From Mangrovibacterium diazotrophicum (GTDB taxonomy: Bacteria > Bacteroidota > Bacteroidia > Bacteroidales > Prolixibacteraceae): a stretch of 64,000 bases of DNA. Shown one piece after another: positions 7,571-15,435 of this stretch. The stretch is taken from contig NZ_RAPN01000006.1 in the NCBI RefSeq assembly GCF_003610535.1, positions 124,001 through 188,000 of the forward strand, written 5' to 3'. Every line of letters begins with the position of its first letter. Position 1 is the first letter of the stretch. The notes under the pieces were generated by a model, which ran no database searches, was not told where the DNA came from, and was given only the letters and a program-made list of their open reading frames with translations. A program made the position numbers and the translations under genes.

Positions 7571-10500
7571 CTATTTCGTTTTATCCGGTGCTTCCGGAAT
7601 GGCCGGTAACGGCTTGTATTCCGTTTTCACTTTTTCTTTAATCAGCTCAATGGCTTTGTTCAGCTGGGCATCGTTGCCCATGTATTCCTGATACGGGTCG
7701 TTATCCAAAACAATGTTCGGATCAACACCGTGCCCTTCAATGATCCATTTGCTTTCTTCCGAAGAATACGAAGCAAACTCAGGTTTGCGTAAATCAGCGC
7801 CATCCATAAACGGCAACGAGCCGCTGATACCGACAACACCTCCCCAGCTGCGGGTTCCGATAACCGTACCCAAGTTGTAATGTTTGAAACCATATGGGAA
7901 CAAGTCACCGTCGGAAGCTGAATATTTATCAATCAGCAACACTTTCGGCCCCATCATCATTTTGGTTGGCACCGAAGTCGGGTGTTTGTAATTGCGACGT
8001 GTATTGGAACGCTGAACCTCGCGTTGCAGACGCTCCAAAATCATGGGCGACACATTACCACCACCATTTCCACGGTCGTCGATAATCAAGCCTTTTTTAT
8101 TCAGCTGCGGATAGAATAAACGGGCAAACATGTTCAATCCATCAGGGCCCATATCGGGAATATGAATGTAGCCCACCTCGCCGTTGGTTGCTTTGTTTAC
8201 TTTTTCAATGTTGGTTTGAATCCAGTTGTAATAGTACAATTCCGATTCGTCGGCAATTGGTTTCACCAACACCTGGCGGGCTCCATCTTCGCTTGCTTTG
8301 CTGTTCAAGCTCAACTCAACTTCTTTTCCGGCCAGGCCAACCAGCATTGAGTATACATCATTTGTGGTGGTTGTACTGATTCCGTTTACCGCCACAATGT
8401 AGTCACCCGCTTTGGCGTCAACACCAACTTCGGTCAGCGGCGAGCGCAGTTTTTCGTCCCAGTTGGCACCTTTCAGAATCTCGTCAATTTTGAAATAGCC
8501 CGACTTATCGGCACTGATTTTGGCTCCGAGCAAACCGGTTTTGATGCGCTTCGGCTCGGGACGTTCTCCACTCAACACGTAAGCGTGACCAACGTTCAGT
8601 TCGCCAATCAATTCACCAATCAGGTAAGTCAGGTCATCGCGATGACGCACGTAAGGAACCAGCACCGCATATTTGTCGTGCATGGCTTTCCAATCCAGCC
8701 CGTGCATATTCGACACGTAAAAGAAGTCGCGCATCTGGCGCCAGCTTTCATCGTAAATCTGTTTCCATTCTTTCTGGTAATCCACCCAAACATCCATGTT
8801 CGAGGTGTCCACCGTTTTATCAACTTTGACAGGCCCAACCGGCAACGAAATAATGGCATATTTACCTTTCTCGCGTACGATCATCTTCTTGTTATTAGAC
8901 GTGATGCCATAGGTAAATTTGCCCAAATCGGTTTCTTTCTTGTCTTTCAGATCGTAAAGTTTGGTGGTAACTCCATGGTCGTATTGCGAATAGTACACGT
9001 TATCGCCAACCAGGTTGACATTGTAATAGTTTGATGCTTTAATCGGCAGCGACAGAATGCGCTCCTGGATACCGTCGAAGTCGATTTTTACGCTCTTATC
9101 ATCCGATTTTTCCTCTTTACTGTCGTCCTTTTTCGCGTCCGACTTCTCCTCCTCTACTTTCACCGTGTCGTTCTCCAGGGCGAAAGGAGAAGGGGTATCT
9201 TTCGACAAAATAGCCAGGTAAACACGGGCCATGTCCGAGTAGGAATGGTCCCATTCTGTAGAACTGTAAGTTGGGTTGAAGTCGCGCTCCGATACAAAAA
9301 CAATGTATTTGCCATCGGCCGAGAAGCGCGGCGAACCGCTGTCGTACCAGTTATCAGTCACGTCTTTAATCTCTTTCGAGTCGAGGTTGTAAACCGAAAT
9401 CTTCGAAAAATCGTTGTCCGTCGGGTTGCTGAAAACAATCCATTTACTGTCGGGCGACCAATTATAAGCGCGAACCTGCCCCCACTCCGAATCAATCACA
9501 TCCGTCACTTTCTTCGTTTCCACATCGACATAACGCAAGCGCAGTTTCCGGTCCGACCACATAATTTTCTTGCTGTCGGGCGACCAATCGATGCTGAACT
9601 TATAGGTATCCGCACCGCTTGTCAGCTGAATCGCTTTGGCGCCAATTTTCGCTTCTTTCATGTAAAGCTCAAATTCGCCGCTTTCGTCCGACAGGTAAGC
9701 CACATATTTTCCATCGGGCGACCAGGTTGCTTCGCGCTCATGCACTCCGGGCGTTTGCGTCAGGTTCAGAGTCAAGCCTTTTTCTGCCGGAACACTGAAT
9801 ACATCGCCACGGGCACTGAACAACAATCGCTCGGCGTCCGGCGACGCATCAGCATTGAAGATCTGCTTCGACGCATCTTTCCATTCGTTCCGGGCATAAA
9901 TAAAATCGTTGTCAATGTAAACCGGAACTTTCACGGGCGTTTTGTCTTTCACGCTCATTTTGTAGATGTAGCCACCATTTTCGAACACGATTTGGTCGCC
10001 ACCAATCGACGGGAACTTCACATCATAGGTATCAAAATTGGTTACCTTTTCCGTTGTTCCCGTTTTCGTGTTGTACACAAAAATATTCATCGTCCGATCA
10101 CGATCCGAAAGGAAGAAGATCTCGTCGCCCGCCCACATCGGGAAAATATCCTGTGCGTCGTTATTGGTAATATTTTTAACTTCTTTCGTTTTGAAATCGA
10201 AGATCCACACATCATCGGCCATACCGCCTTTATAGTATTTCCAGGTACGGAATTCGCGGAAAACACGGTTGAATGCCAACTTCGACCCGTCGGGTGAATA
10301 GCTGCAGAAGCCACCTTCAGCCAAAGGCAATTCCTCCGAAAGTCCGCCCTCGGTTGAAACTTTAAACAGCTGCCCTTTGAATGAGTTAAAACTTTGCTTG
10401 CGCGAACGGTAAATGATTTCTTTACCATTGGGCGACCACCCCATCACAATGTTGTTTGGCCCCATGCGGTCCGAAACCAGGTCGCGCCCCAAAGTTGCGG

Positions 10501-10819
10501 TGTACGTCAATCGCTTGGGCGAGCCGCCTTCAGCTGGCATCGTAAAAACTTCGGTATTGCCGTCGTACTGTCCGGTAAAAGCAATTGTTTTCCCATCGGG
10601 CGAGATTTTGGCAAACATCTCGTAGCCAATATCCGAGGTCAGTTTGCGTGCTTTTCCGCCATCTGCCGGAACCGAATACAGGTCGCCTGCATACGAAAAC
10701 ACAATCTCGTTTCCCATTATGGCCGGAAAACGCAACAGACGTGCTTCCTGATCGGCTGCGCGCGTTGTACCGCACCAGGCCAGCAAGACCGTCATAAAAA
10801 CTAAACACTGTTTGATCAT
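7571..10819 (-). CDS. tricorn-like S41 family peptidase with beta-propeller and PDZ domains
   Basis: The 1082-residue protein has a signal peptide (MIKQCLVFMTVLLAWCGTTRA). About 500 residues of TolB/PD40 propeller repeats follow (many copies of SPDGKxIAF- and WSPDSKxI-type blades). A charged Glu/Lys/Asp linker near residues 550-575 leads to the tricorn core region with FFYVSNMHGLDW, a PDZ domain (GDYIVAVNGIST) and the S41 catalytic domain. The serine nucleophile is in YSASDGD (about residue 969), backed by DDRGNGGGN and GTRSWGGVVG. It should degrade peptides or misfolded proteins in the periplasm. Length and order match bacterial tricorn homologues. It is a single gene, convergent with the HupE-like gene. 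Confidence 0.92.
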   Translation of the reverse strand: MIKQCLVFMTVLLAWCGTTRAADQEARLLRFPAIMGNEIVFSYAGDLYSVPADGGKARKLTSDIGYEMFAKISPDGKTIAFTGQYDGNTEVFTMPAEGGSPKRLTYTATLGRDLVSDRMGPNNIVMGWSPNGKEIIYRSRKQSFNSFKGQLFKVSTEGGLSEELPLAEGGFCSYSPDGSKLAFNRVFREFRTWKYYKGGMADDVWIFDFKTKEVKNITNNDAQDIFPMWAGDEIFFLSDRDRTMNIFVYNTKTGTTEKVTNFDTYDVKFPSIGGDQIVFENGGYIYKMSVKDKTPVKVPVYIDNDFIYARNEWKDASKQIFNADASPDAERLLFSARGDVFSVPAEKGLTLNLTQTPGVHEREATWSPDGKYVAYLSDESGEFELYMKEAKIGAKAIQLTSGADTYKFSIDWSPDSKKIMWSDRKLRLRYVDVETKKVTDVIDSEWGQVRAYNWSPDSKWIVFSNPTDNDFSKISVYNLDSKEIKDVTDNWYDSGSPRFSADGKYIVFVSERDFNPTYSSTEWDHSYSDMARVYLAILSKDTPSPFALENDTVKVEEEKSDAKKDDSKEEKSDDKSVKIDFDGIQERILSLPIKASNYYNVNLVGDNVYYSQYDHGVTTKLYDLKDKKETDLGKFTYGITSNNKKMIVREKGKYAIISLPVGPVKVDKTVDTSNMDVWVDYQKEWKQIYDESWRQMRDFFYVSNMHGLDWKAMHDKYAVLVPYVRHRDDLTYLIGELIGELNVGHAYVLSGERPEPKRIKTGLLGAKISADKSGYFKIDEILKGANWDEKLRSPLTEVGVDAKAGDYIVAVNGISTTTTNDVYSMLVGLAGKEVELSLNSKASEDGARQVLVKPIADESELYYYNWIQTNIEKVNKATNGEVGYIHIPDMGPDGLNMFARLFYPQLNKKGLIIDDRGNGGGNVSPMILERLQREVQRSNTRRNYKHPTSVPTKMMMGPKVLLIDKYSASDGDLFPYGFKHYNLGTVIGTRSWGGVVGISGSLPFMDGADLRKPEFASYSSEESKWIIEGHGVDPNIVLDNDPYQEYMGNDAQLNKAIELIKEKVKTEYKPLPAIPEAPDKTK

Positions 10820-11035
10820 AGGAATTTATTTAGCGATTAATAGAAATTCAACAGAAAGGTTGACGCTAATAGGTAGCGAAAAGCCTTAGAAATTACAGTT
10901 AAATAGTCGCGAAATCACATTAAATGAATGCAAAGAATCAACCCGAACAAATTAAAGAAGTGATTTGTTGGTCTGGTTTTTGCAATTTTGCACTGAAATC
11001 AAATTTCAGAAGTTAACACGAAACAAAAATAGACA

Positions 11036-11659
11036 ATGATTGAATTTTGGCTGATCAGACATGGAGAGACCGTTGAGAACGCAGCAGGCATTTGCCAGGG
11101 ACAAACCCCGGGAACCCTCAACGAGGATGGGATAGCACAGGCCAAAGCTTTAGGCGAGTACCTGAAAGAGGAAGAATTCGACTTCTACTATTCAAGCGAT
11201 TTGCTTCGCACCATGAAGACAACGCAAGAAGTCACTAAATATCATCCCGAAAAGGAAATCATCCCGGAGCCACTTTTGCGCGAACGCTATTTGGCTGCCT
11301 GGCAAGGAAAACCTTTCCCGAAAAACTGGAAAGAACTGGATCTGCCCGAAGGCGCTGAAACAGCGGAGGATTTGATTGCCCGGGCCGAAGCATTCATCCA
11401 GCTAATTAAAGAAAAACACGACGGCAAAAAAGTTTTTGCCATGAGTCACGGAGGATTGATTCGTGCATTTTGGACCGTACTTCACGGCTTCGATCACGAC
11501 TCGTATTACCACTGGGATGCGCCCAAAAATACCAGCATCAGCCGTTTTGAATTGAACGACGACGGTTCGGTGAAAGTAGTCGCCCGCAACCTGGCCGAGC
11601 ATTTGGAAACTGTTCAACTGGAAGTGAAAGACAAAAGCCAAAACGGCTGGCAACTTTAA
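11036..11659 (+). CDS. cytoplasmic histidine phosphatase (phosphoglycerate-mutase-like)
   Basis: The 207-residue protein has no signal peptide. It begins with LIRHGETVENAAGICQG, the RHGE motif with the catalytic His. It continues with YSSDLLRTMKTTQEV, then LRERYLAAWQGKPFP with the acid Glu region, and later VFAMSHGGLIRAFW with the second His. This is the CobC/GpmB-type branch of the family; without neighbours of cobalamin or sugar metabolism the substrate (an alpha-ribazole phosphate, a sugar phosphate, or other) cannot be assigned. It is monocistronic, ended by its own strong terminator. Confidence 0.88.
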   Translation: MIEFWLIRHGETVENAAGICQGQTPGTLNEDGIAQAKALGEYLKEEEFDFYYSSDLLRTMKTTQEVTKYHPEKEIIPEPLLRERYLAAWQGKPFPKNWKELDLPEGAETAEDLIARAEAFIQLIKEKHDGKKVFAMSHGGLIRAFWTVLHGFDHDSYYHWDAPKNTSISRFELNDDGSVKVVARNLAEHLETVQLEVKDKSQNGWQL

Positions 11660-11681
11660 AAGATATTTTCAAATGAATTGT

Positions 11682-11720
11682 ACAGAGGGTTTCACTCCAA
11701 GTGAAGCCCTCTGTCTTTTT
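11682..11720 (+). terminator. intrinsic terminator, twin of the one at 14021
   Basis: A 15-base stem (ACAGAGGGTTTCACT / AGTGAAGCCCTCTGT, one G-T wobble) with loop CCA, followed by CTTTTT. The core is identical to the terminator after the M1 peptidase gene. Confidence 0.9.
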
Positions 11721-11739
11721 AACATCGCCCACAAAAAAA

Positions 11740-11930
11740 GAGGCTGTCCAAAAAGTCGATACGAAGAAATTCAGACTTACAAATTGAAAGCTCTAGCTGA
11801 TTTACCCCTCCAAACCTCCCCTAAAGGGGCGGCTTAAAGTCCCCTTCAGGGGATTTAGGGGTTATGTAGCCTGAACGGACTTACAATTTGATAGCTTTGA
11901 AAAAACTATTCAGACTTTTGGGACAGCCTC
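11740..11930. repeat. intergenic inverted-repeat element (MITE/REP-like)
   Basis: The 191-bp unit is bounded by 18-base terminal inverted repeats: GAGGCTGTCCAAAAAGTC on the left and the complement of GAGGCTGTCCCAAAAGTC on the right, 17 of 18 identical. Inside are direct copies of ACTTACAA[A/T]TTGA[A/T]AGCT and C/G-rich palindromes (CCCCTAAAGGGG, CCCCTTCAGGGG). It has no coding capacity. Elements beginning GAGGCTGTCC are, to my memory, frequent between Bacteroidota genes. As RNA the whole unit would fold into one long hairpin. Confidence 0.75.
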
Positions 11931-12032
11931 CTCAATTATTTTCAGTCACTTTTGTAATTCTGCAAGCGCTCCCGATACCTATTTGTCAACCATAAACGAT
12001 TCAAACCATTTCAACCCTTAAACCCGCACCTC

Positions 12033-14000
12033 ATGAAGCATTTGAATTACCTGATGACTTTTGTGTTGATTGTCTGCGCTGCGACCGGAATGGCGCAAAG
12101 CACCGAAGGATTTGACCAACACAAAGCGTTTAGTCCGAACCTGATGACTGCACCGGAATCGCCTTACCGGAGTGCCAGCGGAATTCCCGCAGCCAATTAC
12201 TGGCAAAACAAGGCCGATTACCAAATTCAAGCAGAGCTGGACACGGTTGCCAACGCCATTACAGCCAAAGTGACGTTGACTTACACAAACAATAGCCCGG
12301 ACGACCTGTCGTATCTGTGGCTCGAACTGGGCCAAAACCTGTTTCAGCAAGGTTCAATCGGAAGCTTCAGTCAAGGCGCTAAAACCGATGCCGGTGGTTT
12401 TCAATTTCAATCGGTGAAAATCGCAGACAAGAATGCCGACTACAATATCAACGACACCCGGATGCAAATCCGGTTGACTCAGCCAATCGCGGCCAAAGGC
12501 GGCAATGTTCAGGTCGTTTTTAACTACAGCTTTAAAATCAGCCCGACTCAATTCAGAACCGGTCTGGTGGAAACCCAAAACGGTAAGATTTACGACGTGG
12601 CGCAATGGTACCCGCGCATGTGCGTTTACGACGACATTCGCGGCTGGAACACGCTGCCCTACCAAGGCTCGGGTGAATTCTACTGCGAGTACGGCAACTT
12701 TCAATATGAAATCACTTTGCCGGCTGACCTGATTGTTGTTGGGTCGGGTGAAATGACCAACCCGGAAGAAGTGCTGACCCGCAAACAGCTTTCGCGCTTG
12801 AAGAAAGCTGCAGCCAGTGACGAAACACAGTTTATCATTACTCCGGAGGAAGTTGGCACCAAAGCAGCACGCCCCCAAAGTGAAGGCACAATGACCTGGA
12901 AATTCAGCATGACCAACAGCCGCGATGTGGCCTGGGCTGCATCGAAAGCCTACGTTTGGGACGCTGCCAAGGTAAACCTGCCGGAAGGAAAAACAGCGCT
13001 GGCCATGTCGGTTTACCCTGTTGAGAGCGTTGGCGATTCGGCCTGGACCCGCTCCACCGAATACCTGAAACATTCCATCGAGCATTTCTCTGCACGTTGG
13101 TTCCCCTACCCTTACCCGGTTGCCATTAACATTGCCGGCCCGGTGGGAGGCATGGAATACCCCGGCTTGTGCTTTTGCAGCTGGAAATTCAGCACGCCAA
13201 AGGTGACTTATTTTGTAACGGCTCACGAAATCGGGCACAACTGGTTCCCGATGATTGTCGGTTCCAACGAACGCCGCTACGCCTTTATCGACGAAGGTTT
13301 CAACACGTTCATCGACATTTATGCCCAAGAGGATTTTAACAACGGAGAGTTCGCCCCGAAACGCGACGGCGAGTATGACCCCGAAGCCAAAAATCCATCA
13401 CGCGACCTGGTGCCATATATGACCAGCCCTGAGGCCGAAGCCATAATTAACCTGGCGGACGTTCTTCAGCAAAAATACGGACATACGCTCAGCTATTACA
13501 AGTCGGCGCATGGCTTGGTGATGGCCCGCGAGTACATCCTTGGCGCCGATCGTTTTGACTACGCTTTCCGCGAGTTCATCCGCCATTGGGCCTTTAAACA
13601 CCCGGCACCAAACGACTTTTTCCGCGCGATGAATAACGCCACAGGTGAAGATCTGAACTGGTACTGGAACGCATGGTACTACCAAACATGGACGCTCGAC
13701 CAAGCTGTGACTGCCGTTAGCTATGTGGAAAATGAACCCACGAAAGGATCGCAAATCACACTGGAAAACCTGCAACAAATGGTGATGCCGGTGAAACTAA
13801 AAATCAAGGAAGAAAACGGAAAGGAAACGATCGTGAAACTGCCGGTTGAAATCTGGCAGCGCGGCGGCAAATACACCTACAATTTTGCCTCAACCAGCCG
13901 AATTATTTCGGTTGATGTTGATCCGGAGATGGAATTGCCCGATGTTGACGACAGCAACAACCACTGGAAAGCTGCCGATCATTCGATTAGCCGAAAATAA
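12033..14000 (+). CDS. M1 family metallopeptidase (aminopeptidase N-like), exported
   Basis: The 655-residue protein has a signal peptide (ends MAQS near residue 24). A beta-rich N-terminal domain leads into GPVGGMEYPG, the counterpart of the GAMEN substrate-binding motif. The zinc site HEIGH is at residues 398-402, with the third ligand Glu421 in FIDEGFNTF at the standard 18-residue spacing. The usual long M1 C-terminal helical domain is short, as in the many roughly 600-650-residue Bacteroidota homologues. It should remove N-terminal residues from peptides in the periplasm. It is monocistronic, with an inverted-repeat element in front and a terminator behind. Confidence 0.93.
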   Translation: MKHLNYLMTFVLIVCAATGMAQSTEGFDQHKAFSPNLMTAPESPYRSASGIPAANYWQNKADYQIQAELDTVANAITAKVTLTYTNNSPDDLSYLWLELGQNLFQQGSIGSFSQGAKTDAGGFQFQSVKIADKNADYNINDTRMQIRLTQPIAAKGGNVQVVFNYSFKISPTQFRTGLVETQNGKIYDVAQWYPRMCVYDDIRGWNTLPYQGSGEFYCEYGNFQYEITLPADLIVVGSGEMTNPEEVLTRKQLSRLKKAAASDETQFIITPEEVGTKAARPQSEGTMTWKFSMTNSRDVAWAASKAYVWDAAKVNLPEGKTALAMSVYPVESVGDSAWTRSTEYLKHSIEHFSARWFPYPYPVAINIAGPVGGMEYPGLCFCSWKFSTPKVTYFVTAHEIGHNWFPMIVGSNERRYAFIDEGFNTFIDIYAQEDFNNGEFAPKRDGEYDPEAKNPSRDLVPYMTSPEAEAIINLADVLQQKYGHTLSYYKSAHGLVMAREYILGADRFDYAFREFIRHWAFKHPAPNDFFRAMNNATGEDLNWYWNAWYYQTWTLDQAVTAVSYVENEPTKGSQITLENLQQMVMPVKLKIKEENGKETIVKLPVEIWQRGGKYTYNFASTSRIISVDVDPEMELPDVDDSNNHWKAADHSISRK

Positions 14001-14020
14001 AATACCAGATAATATTCTTT

Positions 14021-14060
14021 ACCGAGGGTTTCACTCCAAGTGAAGCCCTCGGTCTTTTTT
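14021..14060. terminator. shared terminator between convergent genes, twin of the one at 11682
   Basis: A 15-base stem ACCGAGGGTTTCACT / AGTGAAGCCCTCGGT with loop CCA and six T. Relative to its twin, one outer A-T pair is replaced by C-G on both arms. The T run overlaps the stop codon of the minus-strand regulator gene. Confidence 0.9.
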
Positions 14061-15219
14061 ACCGGGCTTGAATCTCAGATACCAAAACCGGGCTTAGCCG
14101 CAAACTATTTCTCTCAATCCCGGTCGTCTCAAAAACAGCCGTGAAATTCGCAGCCCTACCTTCAAAATAGCGATCGGCAAAAGCCTGAAGTGAATCCTTG
14201 TTCGTGAAGTATTCAACTGTGGCTTTCACCCCAATATCGTGATCAGAAAAAAAGACAAAACGGGCATTGTTCTTGCCACCATCCATCCGACTGACAATCG
14301 CATATTCGGACACTAAACCCTCGGTAGATAAATTAAAATCTTTGGCCGCCTGCTGCGCAGCTCCCGCAAAATGAAGTTGGTTATTTTCAATCTTAAACTG
14401 TGGATTTCCCTCGTTAAACAAGCGGATAAACTTATTGTCATTTTTAATTGGCCCGACATAAATGGCATTCCCCAAAACGATATCGGAATAACTTGTACGG
14501 GTTGAAAAGCGAATCGCGAAATCGGCTTTGTTTCGCTGGAAAAGCTCCCCCAGCTCTTTTGCCGAAAAAGCGGCCATCTCTGTTGTATAGTAGTAATTGG
14601 CCGGCGTCACTTTGTTTTTCAACTCCGGATGGGCCTCCAGAAAAGTGTACAAATCGTCGAGGCTATTGATGCCGTAATCACGAAACCAGCCGTGATGCCC
14701 GGTTCCAACCTCTCCCATCAATCCGTACGAGTCGCCAATAATCAGGTTTGTCGCAGCCCCGTTTTTGAAGAAGTCTTTCCAGAATTTTGGGGCAGGATTG
14801 GGGCGGGTCTGCCAAAAGAAAATTCCCCACGAAAGAACCAGCGCTGCAATCAGGAAAACAGCCACGCGACGCCCGAAAGCCTGCGTTTCACTTTTGGGTG
14901 CTTTCGCCGGGATAAAATCAACCCGGTACTGTCCTTTCTCGATAACAATTCGCCACTCATCTTCCTTGCCTTCGCCGCTGTAATAGTTATCCAGCTTCTT
15001 TCGCAGGTTGTAGATGTTTACCCGAATCCGGGCATTACCGCTTTCCGAGTCAAATTTGTCCCCCAGCAAATCAACGCCGATGGTCATCTCCTTCAAATCG
15101 GTTCCGGCAATGGTTGCACTCACCAAATATTCGAGCAAAACGCTACTCGTTGGCGACTTCGAGAATGTTGATTGCGCCAAAACATGAGCCAGGATTTCTT
15201 TCTTTTGATTTGCGTCCAA
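14059..15219 (-). CDS. membrane-anchored winged-helix regulator with periplasmic sensor domain
   Basis: The N-terminal domain (residues 1-105) resembles OmpR/CadC-type winged helices found in TolB-linked regulators: FSKSPTSSVLLEYLV, EMTIGVDLLGDKFD, then RIRVNIYNLRKKLDNYY as recognition helix, and KGQYRVDF as the wing. One transmembrane segment follows (about 122-140, VAVFLIAALVLSWGIFFW) and a roughly 245-residue periplasmic domain (IIGDSYGLMGE, DIVLGNAIYVGPIKND, EYAIVSRMDGG) whose ligand is unknown. The only plausible start is TTG at 15219, because an in-frame stop lies a few codons upstream and the next ATG would delete half the DNA-binding domain. It is divergent from the GH2 beta-glucuronidase gene, which it may control. 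I am confident of the architecture, not of the target. Confidence 0.7.
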   Translation of the reverse strand: MDANQKKEILAHVLAQSTFSKSPTSSVLLEYLVSATIAGTDLKEMTIGVDLLGDKFDSESGNARIRVNIYNLRKKLDNYYSGEGKEDEWRIVIEKGQYRVDFIPAKAPKSETQAFGRRVAVFLIAALVLSWGIFFWQTRPNPAPKFWKDFFKNGAATNLIIGDSYGLMGEVGTGHHGWFRDYGINSLDDLYTFLEAHPELKNKVTPANYYYTTEMAAFSAKELGELFQRNKADFAIRFSTRTSYSDIVLGNAIYVGPIKNDNKFIRLFNEGNPQFKIENNQLHFAGAAQQAAKDFNLSTEGLVSEYAIVSRMDGGKNNARFVFFSDHDIGVKATVEYFTNKDSLQAFADRYFEGRAANFTAVFETTGIERNSLRLSPVLVSEIQAR

Positions 15220-15283
15220 ATTAGTCAGGTGTTACGTTCAATTATCGTTAAGAATCATTATATCTGCAAATTAACCATCGACA

Positions 15284-15306
15284 TTAACGGTTACAACTAC
15301 CGTTAA
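15284..15306. promoter_or_regulatory. operator-like palindrome in the divergent intergenic region
   Basis: TTAACGGT and ACCGTTAA form perfect 8-base arms around a 7-base spacer. It lies between the winged-helix regulator and the GH2 gene, 130 bp before the latter. A further CGTTAA at 15246-15251 and an AAACGG just after the palindrome extend the pattern. It may be bound by the adjacent regulator. Confidence 0.5.
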
Positions 15307-15435
15307 ACGGATGTTAAATCTCCAAATCTGCACTAAATTTAATTGCTTTAATGATCATTCTGAAATCCCGGAGAAGAATTCACACGAAACCGGGAGCAAC
15401 AAACCGCATTTTAACTAATTAAACGAGTCAATAAA

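Noticed and set aside
9245-10297. 350-residue plus-strand frame
   Set aside because: Antisense to the tricorn-like protease whose motifs are intact; composition (Arg, His, Phe, Val-rich) is that of a reverse-frame shadow.
11800-11870. Possible CRISPR-like or tandem repeat from the C/G-rich blocks
   Set aside because: Only two short palindromic blocks inside one inverted-repeat element; no regular repeat-spacer pattern.
12354-13328. 324-residue minus-strand frame
   Set aside because: Lies wholly inside the M1 peptidase gene, across its HEIGH zinc site; no family motifs of its own.
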